The translations under genes were made by a program, and so were the position numbers. From positions 94,605-158,604 of the forward strand of contig NZ_FQYI01000006.1 of the NCBI RefSeq assembly GCF_900141665.1: DNA of 64,000 bases. Direction: 5' to 3'. How positions within the stretch are numbered: the first letter of the stretch is position 1; every line of letters begins with the position of its first letter. This DNA comes from Cruoricaptor ignavus (GTDB lineage: Bacteria; Bacteroidota; Bacteroidia; Flavobacteriales; Weeksellaceae). This document shows, in pieces, positions 48,193 to 56,139 of this stretch. The notes beneath the pieces are model-generated. The model saw only the letters and a list, made by a program, of their open reading frames with translations, was not told where the DNA came from and did no database searches.

Positions 48193-49845
48193 TCAGTCAG
48201 TTATTTGAATCAATATTTTTTTTCCCAATTGAGATTCTCGCCGCTGTGGATTCAGAAACTTAAGGGATAGCCTTGTGATGCGGAAATCTTTCTCTGAATT
48301 GATTATTTTATAATGTCGGTTGATATCCTCCAGGTGAACTTCATCAGTTAAAAGATAATCACCATACCGAAGATTTTCAGGTATAATGCGCGGCGTATTT
48401 CTTTTCGTGTAGAAATCAAACGCCCAGGATTCATCATCCTTCAGCATAAAGATTTTTTCCTTGGGTAAACTTTGGGAATTCACAAATTCTGCCTGTTTCA
48501 ATGGCCCTTGAAATTGCGTTAAAACCGGATAAAACTGCGAGTTCAAAAACAAATTCATCCCGATGGAAAAAAGCAGCGATGCCTTCAGATATTTTGAGAA
48601 TAAATTTTCCTTCACGAAAATTCGGTTCAGCAAAATCATCAGCACAAAAACCGACACCATATATAATATAGGCTTTGGAATTCCAGTAAAAATTTCGGTT
48701 AATATAAAAATTCCGACTATTCCTGAAAATATCACAACCAATTGAATTTTCCACAAAACTTTTATCAATCTTTGCCGGTTTTCTTTTCGGATTAAAAATA
48801 AATAAGCCGCAGTAAAAACCGAAATCACGGGAATCAGTCCGTTGAGATAATGCGGCAGCTTGAATTTGGAAAAACTGAAGAGCAGCATCACCAGCCAAAA
48901 TCCACCGAGCGTAAGAAATTCCGCGCCTTCCGTTTTTTGGAATTTATTTTTGAAAAACCAAAAAGTGCGCTGAAAAACGCCGCAGTAAAAAAGCAGCGAA
49001 AACGGCAGAAATGCCCACAGCAAAGTGTGGAAAAAGAAAAAATAATCCGGCGAAGTTTCCGTAAAACCGCTTGCTGTAAGGCGATTCAAGCTCTGGTTGA
49101 ACAAAATAAATTTCACGCCTTCTAAACCGAACTGATGATTGTAAGCGAAAACTACGGGGAAAATTCCAACCAAAAATGCAGCGGCAGAAAAGAAAATTTT
49201 AGCATTGAAAAATCGCCGCCATTCCCTTGAATAAAGCAGATACGAGAAAATGCACAGCCCGATGATTACCACTGCCATTTGGCCTTTCGTCGAAAAAGCC
49301 ATCGCCGTTGAAAATCCTGCCAAAGTTGCTGAAGAAATTTTCTGCGTCTGGATGAACTTCACAAACTGCCAGATTGCAAAGGCGATAAAACCTGTGAGAA
49401 CCGCATCGGTGCGTACATCGTGCGCAGAAAGAATGATGGTTTGCGCCGAAAGAAAAATCAGCGCGGCACAATGGCTTAGATTTTCGTTTCGATAAAGTAA
49501 ATCTGCCAGCTTCTTTGTGGAAAATGCCGCCATAAAAAGGCAAAGCACCGCAGGAATCCGGTAAGCGAAATGATTTATCCCGAAAAATTTCATCGAAATG
49601 GCAGCGAGCCAAAAATGAAGGTGCGGCTTATCCAGGTACGGGTTTTCGCCCTTGTAAATGTTCAGAAAATCGCCACTCAAAGCCATTCTCATCGCCATTG
49701 AAGCGTGCTGCGCCGAATCGTTCTGCATCAGCGGAACGAGCATTCCGCAAAGGTAAACCGCTAAAAAGCCAGCGTAAAAAAGCGCGATGCTGCGCCGCGA
49801 AAGAATTTTTTGTTCCAAAGTCTTATTTTTGCAGGGCTGCCACAA
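48193..49845 (-). CDS. GT39/ArnT-like membrane glycosyltransferase
   Basis: 550 aa, about 11-12 membrane helices. Near the start are the acidic luminal motif MQNDSAQHASMAMRMALSGD and PYLDKPHLHFWLAAISMKFFG, hallmarks of lipid-linked-sugar transferases of the PMT/ArnT type that use a polyprenyl-phosphate sugar as donor. Its start may be the ATG at 49845 or the TTG at 49818; the former overlaps the promoter of the divergent GT2 gene. The divergent neighbour is a polyprenyl-phosphate-sugar synthase-like GT2, a natural donor supplier. Acceptor could be lipid A, a glycan or protein; not known. Confidence 0.85.
   Translation of the reverse strand: MWQPCKNKTLEQKILSRRSIALFYAGFLAVYLCGMLVPLMQNDSAQHASMAMRMALSGDFLNIYKGENPYLDKPHLHFWLAAISMKFFGINHFAYRIPAVLCLFMAAFSTKKLADLLYRNENLSHCAALIFLSAQTIILSAHDVRTDAVLTGFIAFAIWQFVKFIQTQKISSATLAGFSTAMAFSTKGQMAVVIIGLCIFSYLLYSREWRRFFNAKIFFSAAAFLVGIFPVVFAYNHQFGLEGVKFILFNQSLNRLTASGFTETSPDYFFFFHTLLWAFLPFSLLFYCGVFQRTFWFFKNKFQKTEGAEFLTLGGFWLVMLLFSFSKFKLPHYLNGLIPVISVFTAAYLFLIRKENRQRLIKVLWKIQLVVIFSGIVGIFILTEIFTGIPKPILYMVSVFVLMILLNRIFVKENLFSKYLKASLLFSIGMNLFLNSQFYPVLTQFQGPLKQAEFVNSQSLPKEKIFMLKDDESWAFDFYTKRNTPRIIPENLRYGDYLLTDEVHLEDINRHYKIINSEKDFRITRLSLKFLNPQRRESQLGKKILIQITD
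49824..49831 (+). promoter_or_regulatory. -7 box of the GT2-flippase-pssA operon
   Basis: TATTTTTG, matching TAnnTTTG, 25 bases before the ATG at 49857. Confidence 0.5.
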
Positions 49846-49856
49846 ATTTACTGATT

Positions 49857-50810
49857 ATGGACTTGATGAAATCGTATTCGCTCGTAATCCCGATGTACAA
49901 CGAACAGGGCAATGCTGCGCCGCTCATCCGGAAAATCCGCGAAGCGATGCAGGGCTTGCGCTACGAACTCATCCTGATAGACGATGCCTCCACCGATGGT
50001 ACGGTGCAGGAAATCCGTGATGCGGCGGATGAAAACCTGGTGCTCATCGAGCTGAAGAAAAACTACGGCCAAAGCTCCGCAATGATGGCTGGCTTCGATT
50101 TTGCAACGGGCGATTACATCATCACCCTGGATGGCGATCTGCAGAACGACCCGAGCGATATTCCTGCAATGGTGGACCTGCTTGAGCGCGGCAACTACGA
50201 TTTGGTGGTGGGAAAACGGGCTAACCGGCAGGATTCTTCGGTGCGCACCATCCCGTCGAGAATTGCGAATTTCATCATCAAAAATACGACGAAGCTGAAC
50301 ATTTCTGACCAAGGCTGCGCGCTGAAAGTTTTCACGCGGGAAACGGCAAAAGAACTGAACCTATACGGCGAGAACCACCGCTTCATAAGCCTGATGGCCC
50401 ACCTGAACGGCGCGAAAATTGCGGAAATGCCCGTGAAGCACCACGCAAGGCAGCACGGCGTTTCGAAATACGGAATGAACCGTACCTTCAAGGTAATCAA
50501 CGATTTACTGCTGGTGCTTTTCAATCAGAAATACCTTTCGAAACCGATTTACCTTTTCGGGAACATCGGGCTTCTTGCGTTTTCGCTGGGTATGCTCATC
50601 AACCTTTACCTGCTGATTCTCAAGATTTTAGGTGAACAAATCGGCGGAAGACCGATGCTGATTCTCGGCGTTTTGCTCGTGTTCATCGGCATTCAGTTTT
50701 TCACGACGGGTATCATCGTGGATATGCTGATGAAAACTTACTACGAATCCCAGAACAAACGGCCGTTTAACATCCGGAAAATCACAGATTTTGGCAAAGC
50801 AGCGCATTAA
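49857..50810 (+). CDS. GT2 glycosyltransferase (polyprenyl-phosphate sugar synthase-like)
   Basis: 317 aa from MDLMKSYSLVIPMYNEQGNA; the frame is open to 49698 but upstream bases belong to the divergent gene. GT2 motifs: ELILIDDASTDGTVQEI, DXD as ITLDGDLQNDP, VVGKRANRQDS. Two membrane helices (IGLLAFSLGMLINLYLLIL and PMLILGVLLVFIGIQFF) lie at the C-terminus, as in ArnC/GtrB/DPMS-like enzymes that load a sugar onto undecaprenyl phosphate. Expected to feed the divergent GT39 enzyme. First of a three-gene operon. Confidence 0.9.
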   Translation: MDLMKSYSLVIPMYNEQGNAAPLIRKIREAMQGLRYELILIDDASTDGTVQEIRDAADENLVLIELKKNYGQSSAMMAGFDFATGDYIITLDGDLQNDPSDIPAMVDLLERGNYDLVVGKRANRQDSSVRTIPSRIANFIIKNTTKLNISDQGCALKVFTRETAKELNLYGENHRFISLMAHLNGAKIAEMPVKHHARQHGVSKYGMNRTFKVINDLLLVLFNQKYLSKPIYLFGNIGLLAFSLGMLINLYLLILKILGEQIGGRPMLILGVLLVFIGIQFFTTGIIVDMLMKTYYESQNKRPFNIRKITDFGKAAH

Positions 50811-51651
50811 AAAATCGGCGCTGAATGCCGTGAAAATCCTTGTGAGCCTGGCTTTGTTGTTCTTCGTTTTTCGCAAAATCCCGCTGAAAGACATCACGGA
50901 TCTTTGGCGGCAGGTGAATTTTTTTTACCTGATTCCTGCGGCCATTTTATTTTTGATTTCGCAAATCATTTCAGCGCTCAGGTTGCAGAAATTCTTTGAA
51001 ACCGCCGATTTTCCGCTGAGTTTCCACAGCAATCTGAAACTGTATTTCGTAGGAATGTTCTACAATTTTTTCATACCAGGTGGAATTGGTGGTGATGCCT
51101 ACAAAGTTTTTGCCCTGAACAAAAAATTTGGCTGGAATGCCAAAAGATTGACCGCCGCAATCTTCATCGACAGGTTAATTGGCTTAATCTGCATCTGCCT
51201 GATTATCTGCATTTTAGCAATTTTTTTTCTGCCGAAATTTTGGATTTATGAAGTGTTGCTTTTCCTCATCGGCCTGGCAATTTCCTGGTTTTTCATCAAA
51301 AAACTTTTCCCGATTCTCAGCGTCAATTTTTGGTCAGGCCTACTGTATTCCGCCGGCGTTCAAGCTTGCCAGTTAATCTGCTTTGCACTTTTGCTAAAAA
51401 GCCTCGGCGTTTCCGATGGATACGGCGTTTATTCGCTGGTTTTCCTTCTGAGCTCGGTGCTGAGTTTGATTTCTTTTGCCGGGCTTGGAATTCGCGAAAT
51501 GCTGTTTCTCCAGGCATCCAAACTCTTCGAATTCTCGCCGGAATTTTCGGTTTCCGCATCGCTGCTTTTCACCATTATTACGGCATTCTTCTCGCTTTTT
51601 GGCGTTTACTTTCAGGCAAAAAAATTAAATTTACAGCTGAAATCCGATTGA
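50791..51651 (+). CDS. flippase-like membrane protein (UPF0104 family)
   Basis: 286 aa starting at TTG 50791 (LAKQRIKKSALNA), overlapping the GT2 gene by 20 bp. About eight helices; the signature YFVGMFYNFFIPGGIGGDAYKVFAL and AAIFIDRLIGLICI match the family. In this position, between a sugar-lipid synthase and phosphatidylserine synthase, it may move the lipid-linked sugar across the membrane. It differs from the other member at 33217. Confidence 0.83.
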   Translation: MAKQRIKKSALNAVKILVSLALLFFVFRKIPLKDITDLWRQVNFFYLIPAAILFLISQIISALRLQKFFETADFPLSFHSNLKLYFVGMFYNFFIPGGIGGDAYKVFALNKKFGWNAKRLTAAIFIDRLIGLICICLIICILAIFFLPKFWIYEVLLFLIGLAISWFFIKKLFPILSVNFWSGLLYSAGVQACQLICFALLLKSLGVSDGYGVYSLVFLLSSVLSLISFAGLGIREMLFLQASKLFEFSPEFSVSASLLFTIITAFFSLFGVYFQAKKLNLQLKSD

Positions 51652-52361
51652 TGAACTTCATCCGAAAAAATCTTGCCAACGCTTTCACGCTGGGAAATCT
51701 TTTTTCCGGCTGCATCGGTGCTGTTCACCTTTTCGGCGGCGATTATAGAACGGCGGCGCTTTGCATCGCCATTTCATTGATTCTGGATTTTTTCGACGGC
51801 TTTGTGGCAAGGGCAATGAAGGCCAATTCTGAGCTTGGTGTGCAATTAGATTCTTTGGCAGATATGGTAACTTTCGGCTTTTTACCGGGACTCACTATGT
51901 ACAAAATGCTGGAGCCTTTCGGCAGCGATTTTTTTGGGATGAATGCCGGTTTTGAAATCAAATATCTCGGCTTCTTCATCACGCTTTTCTCGTGTTTAAG
52001 GCTTGCGATTTTCAACCTGGATGACGAGCAGAAATTTCACTTCAAAGGCCTGAACACGCCCAGCAACACGCTTTTAATTTTCGGAATTTACCTTGCCAAT
52101 CAAGAATCCGGAAGCTTTCGGTTTTTAACGGAAAACCCTGCACTTTTACTGCTGCTTACCTTACTCAGCAGTTGGCTCTTAGTTAGCCCGGTGAAGATGC
52201 TTTCGCTGAAATTCAAGTCGATGAAAATTCGGGATAATGTCTCGAAAATTGTTTTAGCAACTGGCGCCATCCTTCTTCTCGCACTTTTCGGCATCACGGG
52301 AATTCCGCTCGTCATCGTGTTTTACATCTTCACATCGCTGCTTTACCAAAACCAAATTTGA
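51651..52361 (+). CDS. pssA: CDP-diacylglycerol-serine O-phosphatidyltransferase
   Basis: 236 aa from MNFIRKNLANAFTLGNLFSG. Start overlaps the flippase stop by one base (TGATG). The CDP-alcohol phosphotransferase motif D-x2-D-G-x2-A-R-x8-G-x3-D-x3-D is present in DFFDGFVARAMKANSEL and GVQLDSLADMVTFG. The N-terminal ANAFTLGNLFSGC and the length fit the type II serine enzyme; makes phosphatidylserine for PE. The frame is open to 51330 but that part lies inside the flippase gene. Confidence 0.9.
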   Translation: MNFIRKNLANAFTLGNLFSGCIGAVHLFGGDYRTAALCIAISLILDFFDGFVARAMKANSELGVQLDSLADMVTFGFLPGLTMYKMLEPFGSDFFGMNAGFEIKYLGFFITLFSCLRLAIFNLDDEQKFHFKGLNTPSNTLLIFGIYLANQESGSFRFLTENPALLLLLTLLSSWLLVSPVKMLSLKFKSMKIRDNVSKIVLATGAILLLALFGITGIPLVIVFYIFTSLLYQNQI

Positions 52362-52368
52362 GATTTTG

Positions 52369-52389
52369 AACCTTAAACTTTAAACCTTA
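52369..52389. repeat. AACCTTAAA-type short repeat
   Basis: AACCTTAAACTTTAAACCTT, two overlapping copies; belongs to the same type of intergenic filler as 13955-13984. Confidence 0.5.
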
Positions 52390-53154
52390 ATGAACCTAAA
52401 ACTCCACAGGCCGCTGTGCACCTTCGATTTGGAAACTACCGGAAACAACATCGGCAAAGACCGCATTGTGGAAATCTGCATCCTGAAAGTAAACCCGGAC
52501 AGTTCACGCGAAATGAAAACCTGGCGGGTAAATCCGGAAATGTATATTCCTGCGGAAGCTACTGAAATTCACGGCATTACGAACGACGATGTGAAGGATG
52601 CACCGACTTTTCGCGAAATTGCGCCGAAGATTGTGGAGATGATTTCCGGCAGCGATTTGGCAGGCTTCAATTCCAACAGGTTTGATGTGCCGCTTCTTGC
52701 GGAAGAATTGCTTCGCGCAGGCTATGATTTCGATTTGAGCAAGCATAGACTGGTGGATGCACAAACGATTTTTCACAAAATGGAACCGCGAAATCTTTCG
52801 GCGGCATTCCGGTTTTACTGTGGAAAAGAGCTGGTAAACGCACACTCTGCGGAAGCCGATGTGCAGGCAACTTTCGAAATCCTGGATGCACAGGTTGGGC
52901 ATTATCCTGATCTGCCGAAGGATGTGAATGCGCTCAGCGAATTCTCGCACCATCAGAAATTTGCCGACCTTGCCGGAATGATACATTTCGACAAAGCTGG
53001 GCAGGAAATTTTTGCGTTCGGGAAATACAAAGGGATGAGGGTGAAGGATATTTTCACGAAAGACCCGGGCTATTTTGGCTGGCTGCAAAACGCTGATTTC
53101 CCGCTATATACTAAGAAGATTTTCACCAAAATTCAGCTGCGAAGCAAGTTTTGA
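52390..53154 (+). CDS. DnaQ-like 3'-5' exonuclease
   Basis: 254 aa. DEDDh exonuclease: FDLETTG with D13 and E15, DLAGFNSNRFDVPLLAEEL (Exo II), and HSAEADVQAT with His and Asp (Exo III). After about residue 180 a C-terminal domain (FAFGKYKGMRVKDIFTKDPGYFGWLQ) occurs, a putative quorum-sensing/PUG-like module common in Bacteroidota exonucleases. Cuts single-stranded ends; no polymerase partner visible. Confidence 0.9.
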   Translation: MNLKLHRPLCTFDLETTGNNIGKDRIVEICILKVNPDSSREMKTWRVNPEMYIPAEATEIHGITNDDVKDAPTFREIAPKIVEMISGSDLAGFNSNRFDVPLLAEELLRAGYDFDLSKHRLVDAQTIFHKMEPRNLSAAFRFYCGKELVNAHSAEADVQATFEILDAQVGHYPDLPKDVNALSEFSHHQKFADLAGMIHFDKAGQEIFAFGKYKGMRVKDIFTKDPGYFGWLQNADFPLYTKKIFTKIQLRSKF

Positions 53155-53226
53155 GAAAAAGGAAACAGAGTTGGATATTTTTAATTTTCAATTCTTAAAT
53201 TATTAATCTTTAATCATACGAAGAAA

Positions 53227-53832
53227 ATGAAAATCATCTGCATTGGCAGAAATTACGCCGATCACGCAAAGGAACTGGGCAATGAAATTCCGGAAGACCC
53301 GGTGATTTTCATCAAGCCTGATACCGCGGTTTTAAAGGGAAATGATTTCTACATCCCAGAATTTTCGCAGGAAATCCATTACGAGCTGGAAGTGGTGCTG
53401 AAAATTTCCAAAAGCGGAAAATACATCCTGAAAGAAAACGCGGCAAAGCATTTCGACGAGATAGGTCTGGGAATAGATTTCACGGCGAGAGATTTTCAGA
53501 ACCAACTGAAAACCAAGCGTTTACCTTGGGAATTAGCGAAGGCTTTCGACGGAAGTGCGGTAGTTTCCCAATTTTTTCCGAAGGAAAATTTAAACCTGAA
53601 AAACCTAAACTTTTCATTGCTGAAAAACGGTGAAACCGTGCAGCAGGGAAGCACATCGCTGATGATGTTTCAGCCGGAAGACATCATTGAATTTGCTTCA
53701 AAATTTTTCACGCTGAAAGCCGGCGACCTGATATTTACCGGCACACCGAAAGGTGTTGGGAAAATTTCCGAAGGCGATATGCTCCAAGGATTTCTGGAAA
53801 ATGAGAAGGTTTTGGACATTCGGATATTTTGA
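53227..53832 (+). CDS. fumarylacetoacetate hydrolase (FAH) family protein
   Basis: 201 aa, single FAH domain. Begins KIICIGRNYADHAKELGNEIP, then FIKPDTAVLKG, HYELEVVLKISKSGK with metal ligands Glu/Glu, GLGIDFTARDFQNQLK, and FTGTPKGVGKI. Mg-dependent C-C hydrolase or decarboxylase (YcgM-like, e.g. acylpyruvate hydrolase or oxaloacetate decarboxylase); substrate unknown. Confidence 0.9.
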   Translation: MKIICIGRNYADHAKELGNEIPEDPVIFIKPDTAVLKGNDFYIPEFSQEIHYELEVVLKISKSGKYILKENAAKHFDEIGLGIDFTARDFQNQLKTKRLPWELAKAFDGSAVVSQFFPKENLNLKNLNFSLLKNGETVQQGSTSLMMFQPEDIIEFASKFFTLKAGDLIFTGTPKGVGKISEGDMLQGFLENEKVLDIRIF

Positions 53833-53874
53833 TTTTTGGCGGAATTTCATTAATTTTAACCAAAATTCAGTGCT

Positions 53875-54312
53875 ATGAAAAACATCATCTTGCCCATCGA
53901 TTTCGGCGCAAAAACCGATTTGCTCGTTGAAAGTTGCGTGAATTTCGCGAAGGATATCAACGGAAAAATTTGCCTGATTCATGTAACGCCGTCAGACATC
54001 GGCTTTGCAATCGGCGATATGGGATTTCAGTATTTCCCGGAAATTGAGCAGATGGAAGTTCGCGAAGAACTGAAGATGCTGAGCGATATTGAGCAGAGAA
54101 TCAAAGGTTTTGGCGTGGATTGCGAGCACCTTCTGAAGCAGGGCATTGCGAAAGACATCATCCTGGAATACGCCGCAGAAAAATCGGCGAGCTACATAGT
54201 GATGGGAAGCCACGGCAGAAGCAATATGTACGATGTTTTCGTGGGCAGCCTTACAAAATCTTTGACGAGGGATTCCAAAATTCCTGTGCTGGTAATCCCG
54301 ATGCACAGTTAA
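53875..54312 (+). CDS. universal stress protein (UspA family)
   Basis: 145 aa, one Usp domain: NIILPIDFGAKTDLLVESCVNFA, then AYIVMGSHGRSNMYDVFVGSLTKSL with the ATP-binding pattern G-2x-G-9x-G(S/T) partly kept. Closely follows the FAH gene (42 bp) and is followed by a terminator. Confidence 0.9.
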   Translation: MKNIILPIDFGAKTDLLVESCVNFAKDINGKICLIHVTPSDIGFAIGDMGFQYFPEIEQMEVREELKMLSDIEQRIKGFGVDCEHLLKQGIAKDIILEYAAEKSASYIVMGSHGRSNMYDVFVGSLTKSLTRDSKIPVLVIPMHS

Positions 54313-54330
54313 CCAGAGTATTGAAACCTG

Positions 54331-54363
54331 AACGCCACATCTTGGGATGTGGCGTTATTTTTT
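54331..54363 (+). terminator. intrinsic terminator after the Usp gene
   Basis: AACGCCACATC / GATGTGGCGTT, 4-base loop, then T-run. Confidence 0.88.
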
Positions 54364-54367
54364 TGGA

Positions 54368-54598
54368 TTAATTTTTCTTATAAATTTCAGGATCGTAGTA
54401 TGGGTGCTTCCCTTCAGTTGGCGAAAAATATTCCTTGTCTTTGTTGTTACCCAAAGTTACAACCAGCGTGTAGCACCAGTAGATGAAGATTGCGGATGCC
54501 GCGAGGAAAAGAATCCAGTTCAACACATAACCGGCAAAGTCGAAAAATCCGAAGGTCCACTTAAAGAAATTGCTCAGAGCAAGCCAGAATGAAGTCAT
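54368..54598 (-). CDS. small one-helix membrane protein (DUF6341-like)
   Basis: 76 aa from MTSFWLALSNFFKWTFGFF, with a helix ILFLAASAIFIYWCYTLVV; charged end HPYYDPEIYKKN. It resembles a Flavobacteria-specific family that sits next to the 300-aa membrane protein found here at 54641, which is divergent. Ten extra residues to 54628 are possible. Function unknown. Confidence 0.65.
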   Translation of the reverse strand: MTSFWLALSNFFKWTFGFFDFAGYVLNWILFLAASAIFIYWCYTLVVTLGNNKDKEYFSPTEGKHPYYDPEIYKKN

Positions 54599-54640
54599 TT
54601 TTTTAGGTTTTGAATTAACTTTGCACAAATTTAGAAATAA

Positions 54641-55552
54641 ATGTTTAAACTGCTCTCTAAAGAGTCAACAATTTTTTCAATTCCCTTTTACATCGGTTTT
54701 TTGCTGCTGATGCTCATCGGGTTCAACATACTGGATTTCAATTACTTAAACCTCACATCCTCCATCATCGCATTATGCGGTGCATCGCTGGGGTATTATG
54801 TTTTTTTTCAGATGAACCTTACTTACAGTACGCATCTGCCGCTGTTTCTGTACACATTTTTCATCTTCGCATTCTATAGTCCCGGGCTGGATATCGGTAT
54901 CTCCGCAGCGCTATTCACCAACTCATTTTTGCTGCTGATGCTCACCAATCCGGATGACAACATCAGCCGGAAAAATTATGTGCTGGCGGGGGTAGTTCAG
55001 TGCCTTGGCTACCTTTTCCTGCCTGCCGCGTGGCCGATGCTCCTGTTCCTCGTCATCCACATTGTCGCCACTTCGCGCCGGATAGGGCTCAATCTGCTGA
55101 GGCTTTTTTTCGGGATCGCGCTCACGCTGGGCAGCTACTTCTGCATCGCCTATTTTTTTGGTTTAAATGAAATAAATTACGACTATTTCCCAATCCCGGA
55201 GCAAAATTTTATCTCTGACTTCCGCCCGATCGCCTGCCTCGCGCCCCTGCTGTTGATGGGCATCTACGCCCTGCTGGATCACTTCCGGCACTACAGCGAA
55301 AAGAGCCCCTCCAGCCGCTACAAATACACTTTCCTTCTCACCTTCACTGGGGCGCAGCTTGTGAGCATCTTCTTGTACATGGGCTATCATTTTGAGCTGC
55401 TGCTTCTGCTTGCGCTGCCGTTTTCCATAATTCTCAGCCGGATGCTGTGGTTCCTACCGAAATATTGGATGAAAGAAGCCTGCCTCTGGCTGATTGTTTT
55501 GAGTTTAGTAATTTTTAGAGCAGAAACTTACAAATTAATAAAGATCATATGA
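54641..55552 (+). CDS. polytopic membrane protein (DUF6427-like)
   Basis: 303 aa, about 9-10 helices, no enzyme motif. MFKLLSKESTIFSIPFYIGF and the pattern LSYSxPGLDIGISAALFTNSF recall the Bacteroidota family DUF6427. It is divergent from a small one-helix protein and overlaps the next gene by 4 bp (ATGA), so the latter is translated with it. Confidence 0.75.
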   Translation: MFKLLSKESTIFSIPFYIGFLLLMLIGFNILDFNYLNLTSSIIALCGASLGYYVFFQMNLTYSTHLPLFLYTFFIFAFYSPGLDIGISAALFTNSFLLLMLTNPDDNISRKNYVLAGVVQCLGYLFLPAAWPMLLFLVIHIVATSRRIGLNLLRLFFGIALTLGSYFCIAYFFGLNEINYDYFPIPEQNFISDFRPIACLAPLLLMGIYALLDHFRHYSEKSPSSRYKYTFLLTFTGAQLVSIFLYMGYHFELLLLLALPFSIILSRMLWFLPKYWMKEACLWLIVLSLVIFRAETYKLIKII

Positions 55553-56139
55553 TCCAGATTGATGACAAACTGATTTCTGAAGAGATTTTCAGCGAAGAAT
55601 TCGTCTGCAATTTGCACAAATGCAAAGGCGCCTGCTGTGTGGAGGGCGATGTGGGAGCCCCGCTGCAGAAGGAGGAATCCGAAATTTTAGAGAACATTTT
55701 CGAAAAGATAAAACCCTACCTCACCCCCGCAGGAATTGAGGCGCTGGAGGCTCAGGGCACCTGGACTACCGACCCTGTGGATGGCGATTTTGTAACGCCG
55801 ATGGTAGAGGGCAGAGAGTGCGCGTATGTGACTTTTGATGAGAATGGCATCACGAAATGCGGTATCGAGAAGGCCTTTGAAGACGGCGCTGTCGGCTGGC
55901 AGAAGCCGATTTCCTGCCACCTATACCCGATCCGCGTGACAGAATACCGCACTTTTACCGCTTTGAACTATCACGAATGGCCTATCTGCAGCGATGCCTG
56001 CACCCTGGGAAGGGAACTGAAGGTGCCAGTTTACAAATTCCTGAAAACGCCGATAATCAGGAAATACGGGGAGGATTTTTTCCAAACACTAAGCGATGCC
56101 GCAGAAGAATGGCACCGGGAGTTCGGAAAGAAAAATTAA
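55549..56139 (+). CDS. DUF3109 cysteine-rich protein
   Basis: 196 aa. C20 and the C25-x3-C29-C30 group (CNLHKCKGACCVEGDVGAPL), then CAYVTF, CGIEKAF, SCHLYPIRV and ICSDACTLG: eight or more Cys that could bind a metal or Fe-S cluster, as in the YkgJ group. Family function not known. The start overlaps the membrane protein by 4 bp; the stop overlaps the convergent regulator by 4 bp. Confidence 0.9.
   Translation: MIQIDDKLISEEIFSEEFVCNLHKCKGACCVEGDVGAPLQKEESEILENIFEKIKPYLTPAGIEALEAQGTWTTDPVDGDFVTPMVEGRECAYVTFDENGITKCGIEKAFEDGAVGWQKPISCHLYPIRVTEYRTFTALNYHEWPICSDACTLGRELKVPVYKFLKTPIIRKYGEDFFQTLSDAAEEWHREFGKKN

Noticed and set aside
51330..51650. N-terminal extension of pssA to 51330
   Set aside because: This stretch codes in another frame for the flippase-like protein; the CDP-alcohol phosphotransferase similarity starts at 51651 with a stop-start overlap.
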